From the NCBI GenBank assembly GCA_032871835.1, contig CM065297.1, positions 37,201,098 through 37,265,097 of the forward strand: DNA of 64,000 nucleotides, read 5' to 3'. Under the pieces are notes generated by a model. That model was given only the letters and a program-made list of their open reading frames with translations. It made no database searches and was not told the origin of the DNA. The DNA is from Dipteronia dyeriana. Lineage: Eukaryota; Streptophyta; Magnoliopsida; Sapindales; Sapindaceae. Positions 12,839 to 23,521 of the stretch are shown in pieces (positions within the stretch are counted from its first letter, which is position 1; each line of letters opens with the position of its first letter). The position numbers and the translations under genes are program-made.

Positions 12839-13044
12839 CTTTGTTTTCAACTTACCTTTCCATCACGTCCAACGCCCCCACGGGAATCCCCTACAGATGT
12901 ACCATGTCCGGGGGTGGAAAACCGAACCTGCCTATGCCTATGCCTTTCTCGTTGAATATCCCTCACTGTCACTGGGCCTCAAACCCCCAGCAGCGGGCTC
13001 AGATCCCTCACTGTCAATGGTTCTGTCTGTACCATTGATCCCGC

Positions 13045-14241
13045 CTAAGGTGGTCTGATAGGGACCTCAGGCGGCATATCATCCATGTCATCTTCTACAT
13101 ACATGCTCCCCCCCTCGTCTAGGCAGGCATAGTACGGTGCCTGTCTCTCAGCTGGTGTCGGCACCAGTTCCTTGATCGCAAACATCTGAAATATTAGTTA
13201 GAACAATGTCATTGTACAAATACTAACTAATAAAAACATTAACAAAATAAATACATACCCTGGCTTTGAAAATCTTTGCTAGCTTCTTCCATCTCGGTTG
13301 TTTGGTCAACTCCCACTTCAAAATACGGGGAGTCAGATCAGTAAACCTCCGGACACCGACCTCTTTAGCCAACTCAGGGATCACCTTCAAAGCAAATATC
13401 TGCATCATAGATAAGTACGATAAGTATCCATACAATTTTGGGCACCAACAATAAAGTACAATTTGTAGTTCGAACTTCATACCAACAGGGCATGAGAAAG
13501 ACCGTATATGTTGTAGGTCTCCACCCTGTGTACATCAGTGCCCTTTTCCTGCCGGCGTCGCTCGAACCCGTCTCTTCGCCCGTCTAGCACATGCTTGAAT
13601 GAGTGAATAGAATGCATGTACACGTGGGCACCCCGCGGGAACGCGTCGAACACATCAAGGTCCTCAACCAGCCGAAACTGCCAAACTGGAATCTTGAATC
13701 TCTCATCCACCCCCATCAGTATCCAGTTCAGCATATATAAGAGGCAGAGCTTGACAGCATCGTACACCTGTCTGAAATCTGTGCCGGTTACAACACCCCT
13801 AATCTGCTCCAGCGACACCTCCTCGGCTCCAGGAAAGTACAGCTCATGTATGCCATTCTTCACTGCTGCATACATTGTAGTCTCTGGTACAACTCCAAAC
13901 CGCAGTCCGGTGATCAGGCAAAATTCCACCTTCGAAAACCTCACCGATTGGGTTCCTAACATGAAGTGCATCTCATCTGTGAGGCCGTTATGATGGAGCT
14001 CCCTCAAAAGCAACCGATGGATAATACCACCGGAAAACTTCATCTCCCTATGCATCGTCAGGAAATGCCAGAAACAAGACACCATGAACCGCCGACGGTC
14101 TTCATCTGCAAATTCTACATGGACACAGTTCAGTACGTCGTCTATATGGGTGAGGGCATCAAAATTGTTGTGTCGTGTCAATTTGCCCTCGTACCAGTAT
14201 TCTTCTAGAGTTTTAAGTGAATCCCTCAACCTATTTCTCAT
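13045..14241 (-). CDS. DUF1985 domain protein carried by a Mutator-like element (3 visible exons)
   Basis: Exons are 14241-13493, 13399-13259 and 13185-13045. The first exon (~250 codons) is an intact DUF1985 region with the signature stretches RFMVSCFWHFL, FSGGIIHRLLLRE, VEFCLITGLRFG and YMLNWILMG. Exon 2 gives LKWELTKQPRWKKLAKIF. Exon 3 begins FAIKELVPTPAERQAPYY and ends in an acidic EDDMDDMPPEVP tail with a stop. Boundaries have GT-AG signals. DUF1985 proteins are typical cargo of plant Mutator-like elements and their molecular role is unknown. The neighbouring minisatellite and MULE-type right end fit that origin. Base composition is far more GC-rich than the flanks, consistent with a captured or recently mobile gene. 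The upstream start lies before the acceptor at 14242 and I did not locate it. Confidence 0.65.
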
Positions 14242-14284
14242 CTGCAATGTAACAGAAATACAACATCATTAGACAGAATTTTTT

Positions 14285-15475
14285 TAAAAAGCTCGAACCC
14301 TTTCAAAAAAGTCCGATTGATTTACAAAAATGCTCGATTCCTTTTCAAAAAGGCTTGATCCCTTTCAAAACAGCTCAATTGCTTTACAAAAAAGCTCGAT
14401 TCCTTTCCAAAAAAGCTCGATCCCTTTAAAAAAAGCTCGATCCCCTTTCCAAAAAGCTCCATCACTTTTAAAAAAAACTCGATCTCTTTTAAAATAAGCT
14501 CGATCCCTTTTTAAAAAGGCTCGATCCCTTTTAAAAAAGGCTTGATCCCTTTCAAATAGGCTCGATCCAATTCAAAAACAGCTCGAACCCTTTCAAAAAA
14601 ACTCGAAACATATTCAAAAAAGCTCGATTCCTTTTCAAAAATACTCGATCCCTTTCCAAAAAGGCTCAATCGCTTTCAAAAAGGCTCGATCCCTTTCATA
14701 AAAGCTCCATCACTTTTAAAAAAAGTTCGATCCCTTTTAAAATAAGCTCGATCCCTTTTTAAAAAAGCTCTATCCCTTTTAAAAAAGGCTCGATCCCTTT
14801 TCACAAAAGCTCGACCCCTTTCAAATAGGCTCGATCCAATTCAAAAACAGCTCGAACCTATTAAAAAAAGCTCGAAACATATTCAAAAAAGCTCGAAACA
14901 TATTCAAAAAAGCTCGATTCCTTTTCAAAAAGGCTCGATCCCTTTCAAAAAGGCTCGATCCCTTTCAAAAAGGCTTGATCCCTTAAAAAAAACTCGATTC
15001 CTTTTAAAAAAAGCTCGATCCATTTTTTAAAAAAGCTCGATCATTTTTAAAAAAGCTCTATCCCTTTTTAAAAAAGCTCTATCCCTTTTAACAAAGACTC
15101 GATCCCTTTTAACAAAGGCTCGATTCCTTTTCAAAAAAGCTCGATCCCTTTCAAATAGGCTCGATCCAATTCAAAAACAGCTCGAACCTATTCAAAAAAG
15201 CTTGATTCCTTTTTAAAATGGCTCGGTCCTTTTTAAAATGGCTCGGTCCTTTTTAAAATGGCTCGATCCTTTTTAAAAAAGGATCGATCCCTTTTCAAAA
15301 AAGCTCGATCCATTTCAAATACGCTCGATCTAATTCTAAATCAGCTCGAACCTATTAAAAAAAACTCGAAACCTATTCAAAAAAGCTCGATCCTTTTCAA
15401 AATGGCTCGATTCTTTTTTTAAAAAGCTCGATTCCTTTTCGAAAAAGCTCGATTCCTTTTCCAAAAACCTCGATC
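14285..15475 (-). repeat. Minisatellite array, ~20-21 bp unit, about 55-60 copies
   Basis: The plus-strand unit is AGCTCGATCCCTTTTAAAAA with variants (CTCGAACC, CTTGATCC, CTCGATTCC). Spacing between successive CTCGAT motifs is 20 or 21 bases over nearly 1.2 kb. A composite block (TTCAAATAGGCTCGATCCAA and the following AACAGCTCGAACC) recurs near 14552, 14821, 15151 and 15314, spaced by roughly 13, 16 and 8 units, so higher-order units are forming. The array sits between the DUF1985 gene and the right end of the Mutator-like unit. Confidence 0.9.
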
Positions 15476-15936
15476 TACCAAAACCTAATTTTCACGAAAA
15501 AAATAGCTCGACTAATCAAATAAGCTTGATTTTTTTGAAAAATGTCTCGAAAACCCAGATTTCATCTTCCTCAACTGATATTCAACCAAATTACAAACCC
15601 TAACCTAAACCACAAATATTATCACATCTCAATTTTAACCGGTTTCTACAATTCCTATCAACAAAACTCAATTCTAACATATAGTGCAAGTTAACAACAA
15701 CAAAAACGAGGAAAAATAACCAATCTTACCTTTATCAATCGCAGCTCTTCCGGTCACTTCACCGTCGATTAGTTTCCCGTCGGTTTGACTGTTGCTTCTC
15801 TCTGACTTTGAAAACGACAACTTCCTCACTGTTAAAATATTTCGGGGTATTTTTGTCTCAAACGCTCTTTTGATGTTTTTTAAACATACATTAGTAAAGT
15901 GGTGATATTTTCACAACACACCCCTCAAATAGTGCC

Positions 15937-17866
15937 AAAATTTGTTTGACCCCATATTTTATGTTGTTCATCCAACGGTTGTCTCTAACCAACACCACCA
16001 ACAATACAACCTCACCCACCACAACCCACAACCCACAACCCACAACCCACAACCACACATTTCTCTACCATTGAAGCTTGAGCGCACACTACTAATTTTG
16101 TTCTCTCTCTACCATTTTCGCTCTCTTAGCTCTCAATTGGTCCTCTTCATTCTGATCTTTGTCAGCTCTCTTTTTTCATTTTCATACCGTCTCCCTCCAC
16201 TTATTTACTTCATCCATTTCTTGGTTCACTCTCTCTCTTCATTCTGATATTTGTCATCTTATCTTTCTTCATTTTCATACCGTCTCTCTCCACTTCTTCA
16301 CTTCATCCATTTCTTGGTTCTCTCTCTCTTACTGAATCCATAACCTTCAAATAATCTCTCTACTTTTTTATTACATCAAGTTTTTATTTTATCGTTATAT
16401 TTGTTAAATCTATTCATGGGTTTGATTATTTTTTGTGTTGTTTTAGTTAAAAATGGCTGGAATTGCAGATGACAAGAAATGAAAAAACGGGATTCGAGTG
16501 GGATTTTGATTTTGGTTTTGAAGGATAGAAGGATAAAATGGTAAATGAAAAAGTTTCGTTAATTTTTTTTTATCTTCCCGTGTTTATGTGCAAGCACTTA
16601 TACAAGAACCCATAAATTTTGGCTTTCAGAAAAGCTCTTCTGATGATACATTCAAGCACTCCAATAAGCTGCTTTTAGGTCCCAAGAGTCAAAAGCAATA
16701 TTCCAAAAGCGTAGCCACACAGCCCATTGAAGACAATAGCCATCCATTGCAAGATCAATAGAACTCAAATCGATAGAGGATCATACTTGGTCAGTCATTA
16801 AATCTGCATCCAAGCAAATCAACACTACAAATTGTCATCCCAACTCCTTGAATAATACTATAATAGTAATAATCCAAGCCAAGCAAAACCTAAGCACTGA
16901 TAGAAAAAACATTCTTCAGCTCTATAAATCCTGCCAACTTACAATTATTCATTAAACAGACAAACATAATAACAGATGAATTTTCTGACAGATAATATAC
17001 AACCATTATGTACCCAACCCTTGTACAGGCTTTTTGGCTTGACAATGTTGGTGAACCGAACTTTACACAAAACAAAATTATATTAATTCAACTCACATCT
17101 CAAGGACAAAGATTGCTGTATCATCAAGTAACCATAAGTTGCCCTGCTCCATGCTGTTTTTGTTTTCTATTAATATGTCACTGAATTTATTATAAATGGA
17201 GAACATAATAAAAGAATTTATTATCCCTTAAAAAAAAGTTGAAATCTCTATGAAGAACACTCAGAGTTTTTCCATTGCTTGTAAGCTAATACTCTGAATT
17301 AAAAACTAATGAAACACTAATAATGATTACTTGATCTACAAAATCATATAGGCCTTGCATCAAAGTGTTAGATCTCACTAAAGAGCTTGAAGATCCTCTT
17401 AGAAGTTTAGAACCATGCTATAGAACTAATAGGAGTCCGAAAACTCAATACAATTTGATTATGTTTACGTAATTGGAATACCCTTACCTCCTAAATCCTA
17501 AAACACATGATTGAATATCGACATATTTAGCTCTTCCTCAAATTAATCAATCTCATATCTGGGACACAATAATTTGTACCAGCGTAAAACACATTTATTC
17601 AGGGCAAATAATGTTTTATCAAAGCTCATATCAAAGGTTATCTTGACATAACGTGTGCATTTGTAAGAAATTAGACCTTTCTATTCATCAGCTGTTCTTC
17701 CATGTCAAGCATCTTAGCACTCAATCCGGTAAACAAATAACCGAAAAATATTAACAAGGCAAGTCAGCAGAGCATTGCAACATTCATTAACCAATTGGCC
17801 AACATTAACGAACATACAAATCAACAAGGAAATTGAAACAAAAAATTCGACGAAGAAGGAAAAAAA
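15937..17866. other. Intergenic region with short tandem repeats
   Basis: It holds a CCCACAA microsatellite (about 16018-16053) and a CT-rich stretch with a ~90 bp tandem duplication (16147-16235 and 16237-16326, sharing TTCATTTTCATACCGTCTC and TTCATCCATTTCTTGGTTC). That looks like a 5' leader, but the ATG after it (near 16453) opens only a nine-codon frame. From about 16600 to 17866 the sequence could be 3' untranslated sequence of the minus-strand BolA gene. Nothing else is supported. Confidence 0.45.
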
Positions 17867-18178
17867 TCACTTGTTTTGGGATACTTCTTGTGGAGTCTTG
17901 GTGACAATAGAGAGGGCGTGGAGCCCGGACTGAAGTTCGTTGGCGAGAGCATCGTAGACCATACGGTGCCGTTTCACCAGATTTTGGCCATCGAAAATCG
18001 GCGACACGATCCTCATATTGAAATGGGTCTCGTCTTCGCTTCCCTTCACGGCGGCATGGCCGGCGTGCTGGTGCGATACGTCCTCGATCTCCAAGACGGT
18101 AGTTTCCAGTACTGATTTCAGCTTCGTTTCCATTCGAACTGCCCTCGATAGTAGCGCGTTTGATCCTCGCGAAGCCAT
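17867..18178 (-). CDS. BOLA1: BolA-like protein (single exon, 103 aa)
   Basis: A complete single-exon BolA domain protein. The helix-loop entry VEDVSHQHAGH-type motif (residues 33-41, H36/H38/H41), the THFNMRIVSP strand (51-60), FDGQNLVKRHRMVYDAL (62-78, with the invariant R-H pair at 70-71) and the C-terminal GLHALSIVTKTP (85-96, invariant H87) are all present. Family knowledge: BolA proteins pair with monothiol CGFS glutaredoxins, bind a 2Fe-2S cluster through conserved histidines, and act in iron-sulfur cluster trafficking or redox control in plastids, mitochondria or cytosol. The HQHAGH and ETHFN motifs point to the BOLA1 group rather than BOLA2. The N-terminus MASRGSNALLSRAVRM is short, basic and could target an organelle, though I cannot decide which. 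No damage is seen. Confidence 0.9.
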   Translation of the reverse strand: MASRGSNALLSRAVRMETKLKSVLETTVLEIEDVSHQHAGHAAVKGSEDETHFNMRIVSPIFDGQNLVKRHRMVYDALANELQSGLHALSIVTKTPQEVSQNK

Positions 18179-18566
18179 GGGCAGTCTAAAACCCTAATTT
18201 TGATATATTAATACATATTAAAACGACGACGTAGTAATGGTAAAAAATGCGGTAACTATTAATCCAATGCTGGATTGAATTTAGATTCATCCAACGGATC
18301 AAAAGTATCTCTACCCTGTATATTAGCCGGACCCCACAGCATTCATTGAACTCCCGTGAAAATCATTTGTGGGACCTACACATTTCCTCCAGCTGCAATC
18401 ATCCTTTCCTTGATCAAACAACTATTGAGTGAATAACACCTGATCTCTGTGTGCTCAAATACATGTAATTAAACCCTTGTGCTTTGTCCAAAATGCGCAA
18501 CGCTACCTATAAGAGCTTCACCAACCCATCATCAAACACCACACCAATCTCTAAATCCCACCATAA
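18179..18566. other. Upstream region of the BolA gene
   Basis: Unassigned sequence between the BolA start codon and the Harbinger element, which inserted about 390 bp upstream. I cannot mark a promoter element with confidence. Confidence 0.4.
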
Positions 18567-19057
18567 ATCACCTCCAATCTGTGCCATTCTCTGTGCAAAA
18601 ATTCAGGTGGTGAACAGTGTCGCACAATAGATTGTGCGACACTATTGTTTTGCGCAAAAAAAATCTGTTTTTTTTTATCCAAAAGTTTTAAATAATCTCA
18701 TTTTAACCTCATTTAATAAAATGTATTTTGATTATATCCTTCATTTCAAGATTTTATTTAATCACAGTTTTACCCTAATAAGTTTAATTTATTCCTATTT
18801 GGTCATTTTTAATATTTAATAATTTTTTTTGTGAATTAATTATTATTGTTATATTTATTTATAATAAATTAAAATGTAGTGTATATTTATAAATTTAAAA
18901 TGCAATTTTTGTAAATAAGTAACTTCATTCAATACAACGAAAATTAAAACAAAATACATTAAGAACAAAATACAAACTTCATAGTGATAACATAAATTAC
19001 CACAATTTGGAATACAATAAAATGAAGAAAAAATAAAATATAAACTACAAGAACCCA

Positions 19058-20065
19058 TTAGTAGTCTGGAAGACCATTTCCGGGTCCTTGAAGATTTTCG
19101 AAAAAATCACCAAAAGACCCAGATGCATTTTGAGATCCCTTGTCTTGTTGTTCAGCTCGTTTTGCTTCAATTTTTAATTGTTGTTGATTCATAAACTCTC
19201 GTTTTTTTGGATCAGTTATGGTATTCAAATCTATTATCAGAATTTTGAGTTCACGATACTCCATTTTTCTCTCCAAAATATCGTTAAGTCTTTCCCTCTG
19301 CATAGCGTTTTTATTAGAAAGTTCCAAAAAAAATTCTTGTCTCTCTTTCAAAGTATTGAAGGCGGTTGAATTATGTTCATCAACCCTTCTTTTTTATTTT
19401 GCTTTCTTCACCCCAATGGGCCGTCGAGATGAACTACCCCTACCGTCATCACTACTTATATTTAAAGAAAACGAAGATAGTCCAGGATATACCGTGGTGG
19501 GAGACTCTGGAGTTGGAGAGTCTTCTTGTGATGAAACGAAATGACCAGTTTCCGGTTGAAAGGGTGACTGGGTTTCTGTCTCGTTGTCTGTAAATTTTTC
19601 CATGTCTTTTAGGATGGGCCACACATGGTCAAACATGAATCCATGTTTATATTTGTTATCCTGGGATAATAAATTTTTTGCCTGGTTCATCTGTAAAATG
19701 ATACAAAAATATTGTTAAAATCAAATATGAAATTTGTTTTTTCTACAAATTGAATTTTAACAAATACTCACAATATCAGCTTTCGAGGCACCACTAGGTT
19801 TCAGCCTTTCAATCTGTCGTATGCATCCTCACATTTTCCCCATGGAAGTAAGGATAGTTTGCATGCGACACTGTAAACTTCTTTTGTTACGAACTTCAGT
19901 AATAAAAGATGGTCTGCTATAGTTGTAATCATTCTCTACTTGGCTCCAGAACATATCCTTTGACTGATAAATACCTATGATCGGGTTTTGTGAAACATCA
20001 AGATATATGTGACAAAGATGTGTGTCTTCTGCATTTGTGTATGAAGAACTTCTTTTCGTAGACAT
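19058..20065 (-). pseudogene. Harbinger ORF1 (Myb/SANT-like, NAM-associated) with stop codons
   Basis: Exon 1 (20065-19772) encodes a SYTNAEDTHLCHIYLDVSQ trihelix/Myb-like segment with W-x-Q-V-E-N-D-Y and RSLQCRMQTI. Exon 2 (19690-19058) encodes the linker and a charged helical C-terminus (KERQEFFLELSNKNAMQRER, later QQQLKIEAKRAEQQDKG). The junction has a GTGAGT donor and a CTGTTTTACAG-type acceptor immediately before 19690. ORF1 proteins of PIF/Harbinger bind DNA near the ends and help bring the transposase into the nucleus. Two in-frame stops are visible, just before RGCIRQIERL-type sequence near 19838 and after GVKKAK near 19394, so this copy is inactive unless read through. Confidence 0.78.
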
Positions 20066-20248
20066 TTTGTGGAAACAGGGATTTGAAGGGAAAAGTGATT
20101 TGGATAGAAAAGTGCTTTGAAGGTATAAGATATTTGAAGGGAAACGTGACTTGAAGAGAAAAGTAGTTTGAATGTATAAAAGATTTGGTGGGATATGTTT
20201 AATTGAGTGTGGTTTGATATTTATAGAAACCTGGAGGTACTTTTTTCA

Positions 20249-20674
20249 GATTGAATCCTACGGTTCAGATGGTGAGGAAATCCATCCAATGGCTGACATT
20301 TAACTACTCAGATATCTTATCTTCATATTTTGGGAAATGCGAAGATAAGATTCCTTGAATGAAATTATTGCTAGATTTTTTTTGTCCGATTATACTTTTT
20401 CCATGTGGGCTTGCAATTATTGTCGGTCACATGGACAAAGAGAATATATTTTTGTAGAGATTGAATCCTACGGTTCAGATGGTAATGCAATCCATCCAAT
20501 GGTTAACATTTATCTTCATAGGATATCTTATCTTCATAGGATATCTTATCTTCATATTTTGGGAAATGCGAAGATAAGATTCCTTGAATGAAATTATTGC
20601 TAGATATTTTTTTGTCCGTTTATACCTTTTTCATGTGGGCTTGCAATTATTGTCGGTCACATGTACAAAGATAA
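20249..20674 (+). repeat. ~210 bp tandem duplication in the Harbinger divergent promoter
   Basis: TTGAATCCTACGGTTCAGAT starts at about 20250 and again at about 20461. Both copies continue through GGGAAATGCGAAGATAAGAT, CCTTGAATGAAATTATTGC and GCAATTATTGTCGGTCACAT. The second copy also holds an extra local repeat of GGATATCTTATCTTCATA. The pair lies exactly between the divergent ORF1 and transposase genes. Confidence 0.9.
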
Positions 20675-20727
20675 ATAGCCTACACCAAAGTCTGCTAAAA
20701 CTCATTCAATTAAATTCAAAGAAAAAC

Positions 20728-22078
20728 ATGAATTTCAATATTGGAGGTCCATCTAATTTGTCATCTTCATCTTCATCTTCCGATGAAGAGGAAGAGGCAA
20801 TTATGGCAGCTCTTGATGCGATGGATGTAGAAGAAGAAGAAATGATTGTCCAATATGGACAATTCCAACAGGCCATGACTCAGTATCTCAATCAACAAAA
20901 TAACCCAGTGCGACGTGGAAGCTCAATTCCTGGTCATATAGTCATCAATCGAGACCGGGAAGGTGCTGATCTTCGTTTGTTCTACGACTATTTTGCAGAG
21001 AGCCCTCGATACAACGATCAAATGTTCCGTCGACGCTTTCGAATGGGTAGGAGTTTATTCCTTCGTATTGTTGAAAAAGTAGAAGCTCGTGATAACTATT
21101 TTATGCAACGAAGAGACAGTGTGGGTAGACTGGGTTTATCTGCGCTTCAGAAAATAACAGCAGTATTTCGGATGTTGGCATATGGTTGTCCAGCAGATGC
21201 TATTGACGAGTATATAAAAATAGGAGAGTCCACAACAATTGAGAGTTTGAAGAGATTTTGTCGTGCTGTTGTGGAGGAATTTGCAGGTGAGTATCTTAGA
21301 TCACCAAACGCTACTGACGTTGCAAGACTACTTCATATTGGTAAAGATCGTGGTTTTCCAGGAATGCTGGGTAGTCTAGATTGTATGCACTGGAAGTGGA
21401 AAAATTGTCCAACAGCTTGGGCAGGGTAATATGCAGGTCGTAGTGGATCCCAACTATTATTTTAGAGGCTGTTGCTGATTATGATCTGTGGATATGGCAT
21501 GCATATTTTGTTTGTCTGGTACGAATAATGATATTAATGTGTTGGAGGCATCCCATCTTTTTTCCAACCTTACTCAAGGTATTGCTCCTCCAGCTCATTA
21601 TGTCATTCAAGGAAAAGAATATAATATGGGTTATTATTTAGCTGATGGTATATACCTAAAATGGTCTACGCTTGTACAAACTATTCACGATCCACGTGGT
21701 CCCAAAAAAAAAATATTTGCAATGAAACAAGAAGCCTGTAGAAAAGACGTGGAACGTGCATTTGGAGTTCTCCAATCACGATTTGCAATTGTGGCAGGAC
21801 CGACGCGTTTTTGGCATAAACATATTTTACATGATATAATGACCACGTGCATTATTATGCACAACATGATAATCGCGGATGAGCGTAATGTAACTGCATC
21901 AATTGAGGATCATATGGAAACACCAACTCCAGAAGTTGAGATGGTGTTAGATGAAAATACCCGATTTCAACAATTCTTAGCTCGACATAGAGGAATCAGG
22001 GATAAAGACGCTCACATTGCACTCCGAAATGCGTTAATAGATCATTTGTGGGATGATTATACTAATTCAGATAATTAG
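20728..22078 (+). pseudogene. HARBI1-like DDE transposase, nonsense and frameshift mutations
   Basis: The start is MNFNIGGPSNLSSSSSSSDE followed by an acidic stretch. The helix-rich N-terminal region (RRFRMGRSLFLRIVEKVEAR, GCPADAIDEYIKIGEST) is normal for plant PIF transposases. The catalytic triad is still readable: first D in GSLDCMHWKWKNCP (near 21375), second D in YYLADGIYLKW (near 21645), E in KDVERAFGVLQSRF (near 21752). After NCPTAWAG a CAA-to-TAA type stop occurs at 21427, and two single-base losses shift the frame within the next 90 bases. The frame then runs cleanly to 22078. It is a recently inactivated copy: the rest is well conserved. The enzyme family cuts and rejoins DNA at TWA targets. 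Confidence 0.88.
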
Positions 22079-22430
22079 ATGATGATCAATATGTATTTTT
22101 AATTTTTTGTTTTTTCTTTTATATTTCTTGAAATTTAATGTTCAAGTTATTTCAATAATAAATGCAAAATTTAACCTAATCAATTTAATTTCTTTTTATG
22201 TATTAATTTCACATTTTCTTATTATTTTGTAATATTATGTTAATTAGGGGGTGATGTTAATTGTGTAGAAATATTTAAAAAAATGAAAGAAAGAGAATAT
22301 TATGGGGAATATTCTCTTTAATGTAAAGTTTGGTGCAGTGGGTTAGAGATAGAATAGTAAAATAATGTGACAGTTGCACCTTTTTAGTGCAAATTTTGCA
22401 CCAAAAACACTATTCGGATCGGAGATGCGC

Positions 22431-22586
22431 TAATAACATGACTTTGGCACAATGCCTTTTCACTTTCCCACCCATTTGAGCTGACGATTTTTCTTATATA
22501 TATCTAGAAAGAGAGGAGCGGTGGCTGTGGCGGCTGTGGTGGTGGTGGTAGGCTGGTAGCAGCTCACATGTTTTGTGGGTTTGTGG
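22431..22586 (+). promoter_or_regulatory. Promoter and first leader exon of the mini zinc finger gene
   Basis: A TATATATA box at 22495-22502 is followed by a GGTGG/GGCTGTGG-rich leader. A donor GGGTAAGTAA at 22586-22595 starts a predicted leader intron that ends with TTTCTAG directly before the ATG at 23219. The Harbinger element ends just upstream, so it may contribute upstream control sequence. Confidence 0.5.
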
Positions 22587-23218
22587 GTAAGTAAAAGGTT
22601 GACAACCGTTTCTTTTTTCCTTTTTGAGTTTTGGTTGTTATTGAAGATTCAAGCTTGTGCACTTTATGTTGTTGTTGTGTTTGTACATATTCCGTTAAGG
22701 TTGGTCATCATCAAAGCTTGAAACTTTGTTTGGGTGGTCAGAAAATGTGTGAAAAAAAAAACAAAAAAACAATCTTGATGGAGTGGAAACTGAAAATATA
22801 TCGTTCTTTTTGTTTACAAAAAGTGTAAAAGGGTTTTCTTTTATCTTTCACCAATTAGTTAAAGCATTAATGTAGTGTTTGATTACATGGTTACAGAAGC
22901 AAAAGGGGTTTTTCGCTCCAACCTATGTTTGGTTTTGGTGAGAAAAGGAAAGGAAAAACTAGTAACTTGTCATTAAGAGTGAGTTTTTGGTTTCTTTTGT
23001 TTTCTTGAAGTTTCTGTCTGATTGAAAGGAAAAAAAAAACTGTTTGTGGTATTTATTCTTTCTAGTATCGGTTATGAATTTTAATTTATTTCGAATTCAG
23101 CAGCAGTTATTTTTATGCATGTCTGTAATTTGTTCTGATTCATAAGTATCTTAAATTAATGTGTAACAAGTCACGCTTTGACACATTCGTATCTCTATTA
23201 CCTTATCTGGGTTTCTAG
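22587..23218 (+). other. Predicted 5' leader intron of the mini zinc finger gene
   Basis: GT at 22587 to AG at 23218, 632 bp, T-rich throughout, with no coding potential. The intron is inferred from splice signals and from the acceptor touching the start codon. Confidence 0.5.
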
Positions 23219-23521
23219 ATGATGAAGAAGCGCCAAGTGGTTGTTGAAAGTTCTACTATTTCATCCTCAATGGTTCGATGCGTTCAATATAGGGAGTGCC
23301 AAAAGAATCATGCAACCAACATCGGAAGATATGCTGTGGATGGTTGCAGAGAGTTCATGGCCAGTGGTGAGCAAGTGATGACAAGTGCGCCTACATGTGC
23401 TGCTTGTGGCTGTCACAGAAACTTCCATAGAAGGGAAGTCGAAACTGAGGTAGTTTGTGATTTATATATAAAAACTCATGGTTTATATATAACACTAGAG
23501 AAAAAAAAAGATATGAATTAA
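23219..23521 (+). CDS. MIF2: Mini zinc finger protein (MIF2-like)
   Basis: A 100-residue protein made almost entirely of a ZF-HD dimerisation zinc finger without homeodomain. Key parts are [11 protein letters not shown] (residues 22-32), [10 protein letters not shown] (38-47) and [15 protein letters not shown] (59-73), giving the ligand set C27, H31, C43, C60, C63, H66, H70. Family knowledge: MIF proteins heterodimerise with ZF-HD transcription factors, block their DNA binding and nuclear import, and so affect hormone responses and meristem or floral development. The conserved core ends with EVETEVVCD. After it, the usual short Ser-rich MIF tail is replaced by [19 protein letters not shown], which looks like read-through into AT-rich sequence. 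An alternative end uses the GAG|GTAGTT donor at about 23450 and an acceptor at about 23571. Core assignment is firm; the C-terminus is uncertain. Confidence 0.88.
   Translation: MMKKRQVVVESSTISSSMVRCVQYRECQKNHATNIGRYAVDGCREFMASGEQVMTSAPTCAACGCHRNFHRREVETEVVCDLYIKTHGLYITLEKKKDMN

Larger units (their letters stand above)
12360..15936 (-). mobile_element. Mutator-like unit (left end unresolved)
   Basis: The right end is supported by its similarity to the small element at 4583-5128: a GTGGTGATATTT block, a CCCCTCAAATAGTGCC terminus, and the shared GATTTCATCTTCCTCAAC segment. The unit carries the minus-strand DUF1985 gene and a large subterminal minisatellite. A matching left inverted repeat was not found by eye and no MuDRA-type transposase is present, so 12360 is only the limit of related sequence. 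Treat as a degraded or partial non-autonomous element. Confidence 0.5.
18567..22430. mobile_element. PIF/Harbinger transposon, 3.9 kb, both genes present but broken
   Basis: Two divergently arranged genes, a Myb/SANT-type ORF1 on minus and a HARBI1-type DDE nuclease on plus, define the superfamily. I place the ends by a TAA triplet on both sides (18564-18566 and 22431-22433; TWA target duplications are typical) and by degenerate inverted ends: CACCTCCAATCTG on the left against CATCTCCGATCCG read inward from the right, each followed by a TGTGCAAAA or GGTGCAAAA block. The TIRs are weak, so the ends carry moderate confidence. Both reading frames have stops, so it needs help from another copy to move. 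Confidence 0.75.

Noticed and set aside
14285..15475. CRISPR-like regular spacing
   Set aside because: The units are contiguous 20-21 bp tandem repeats without unique spacers, in a plant genome. It is a minisatellite.
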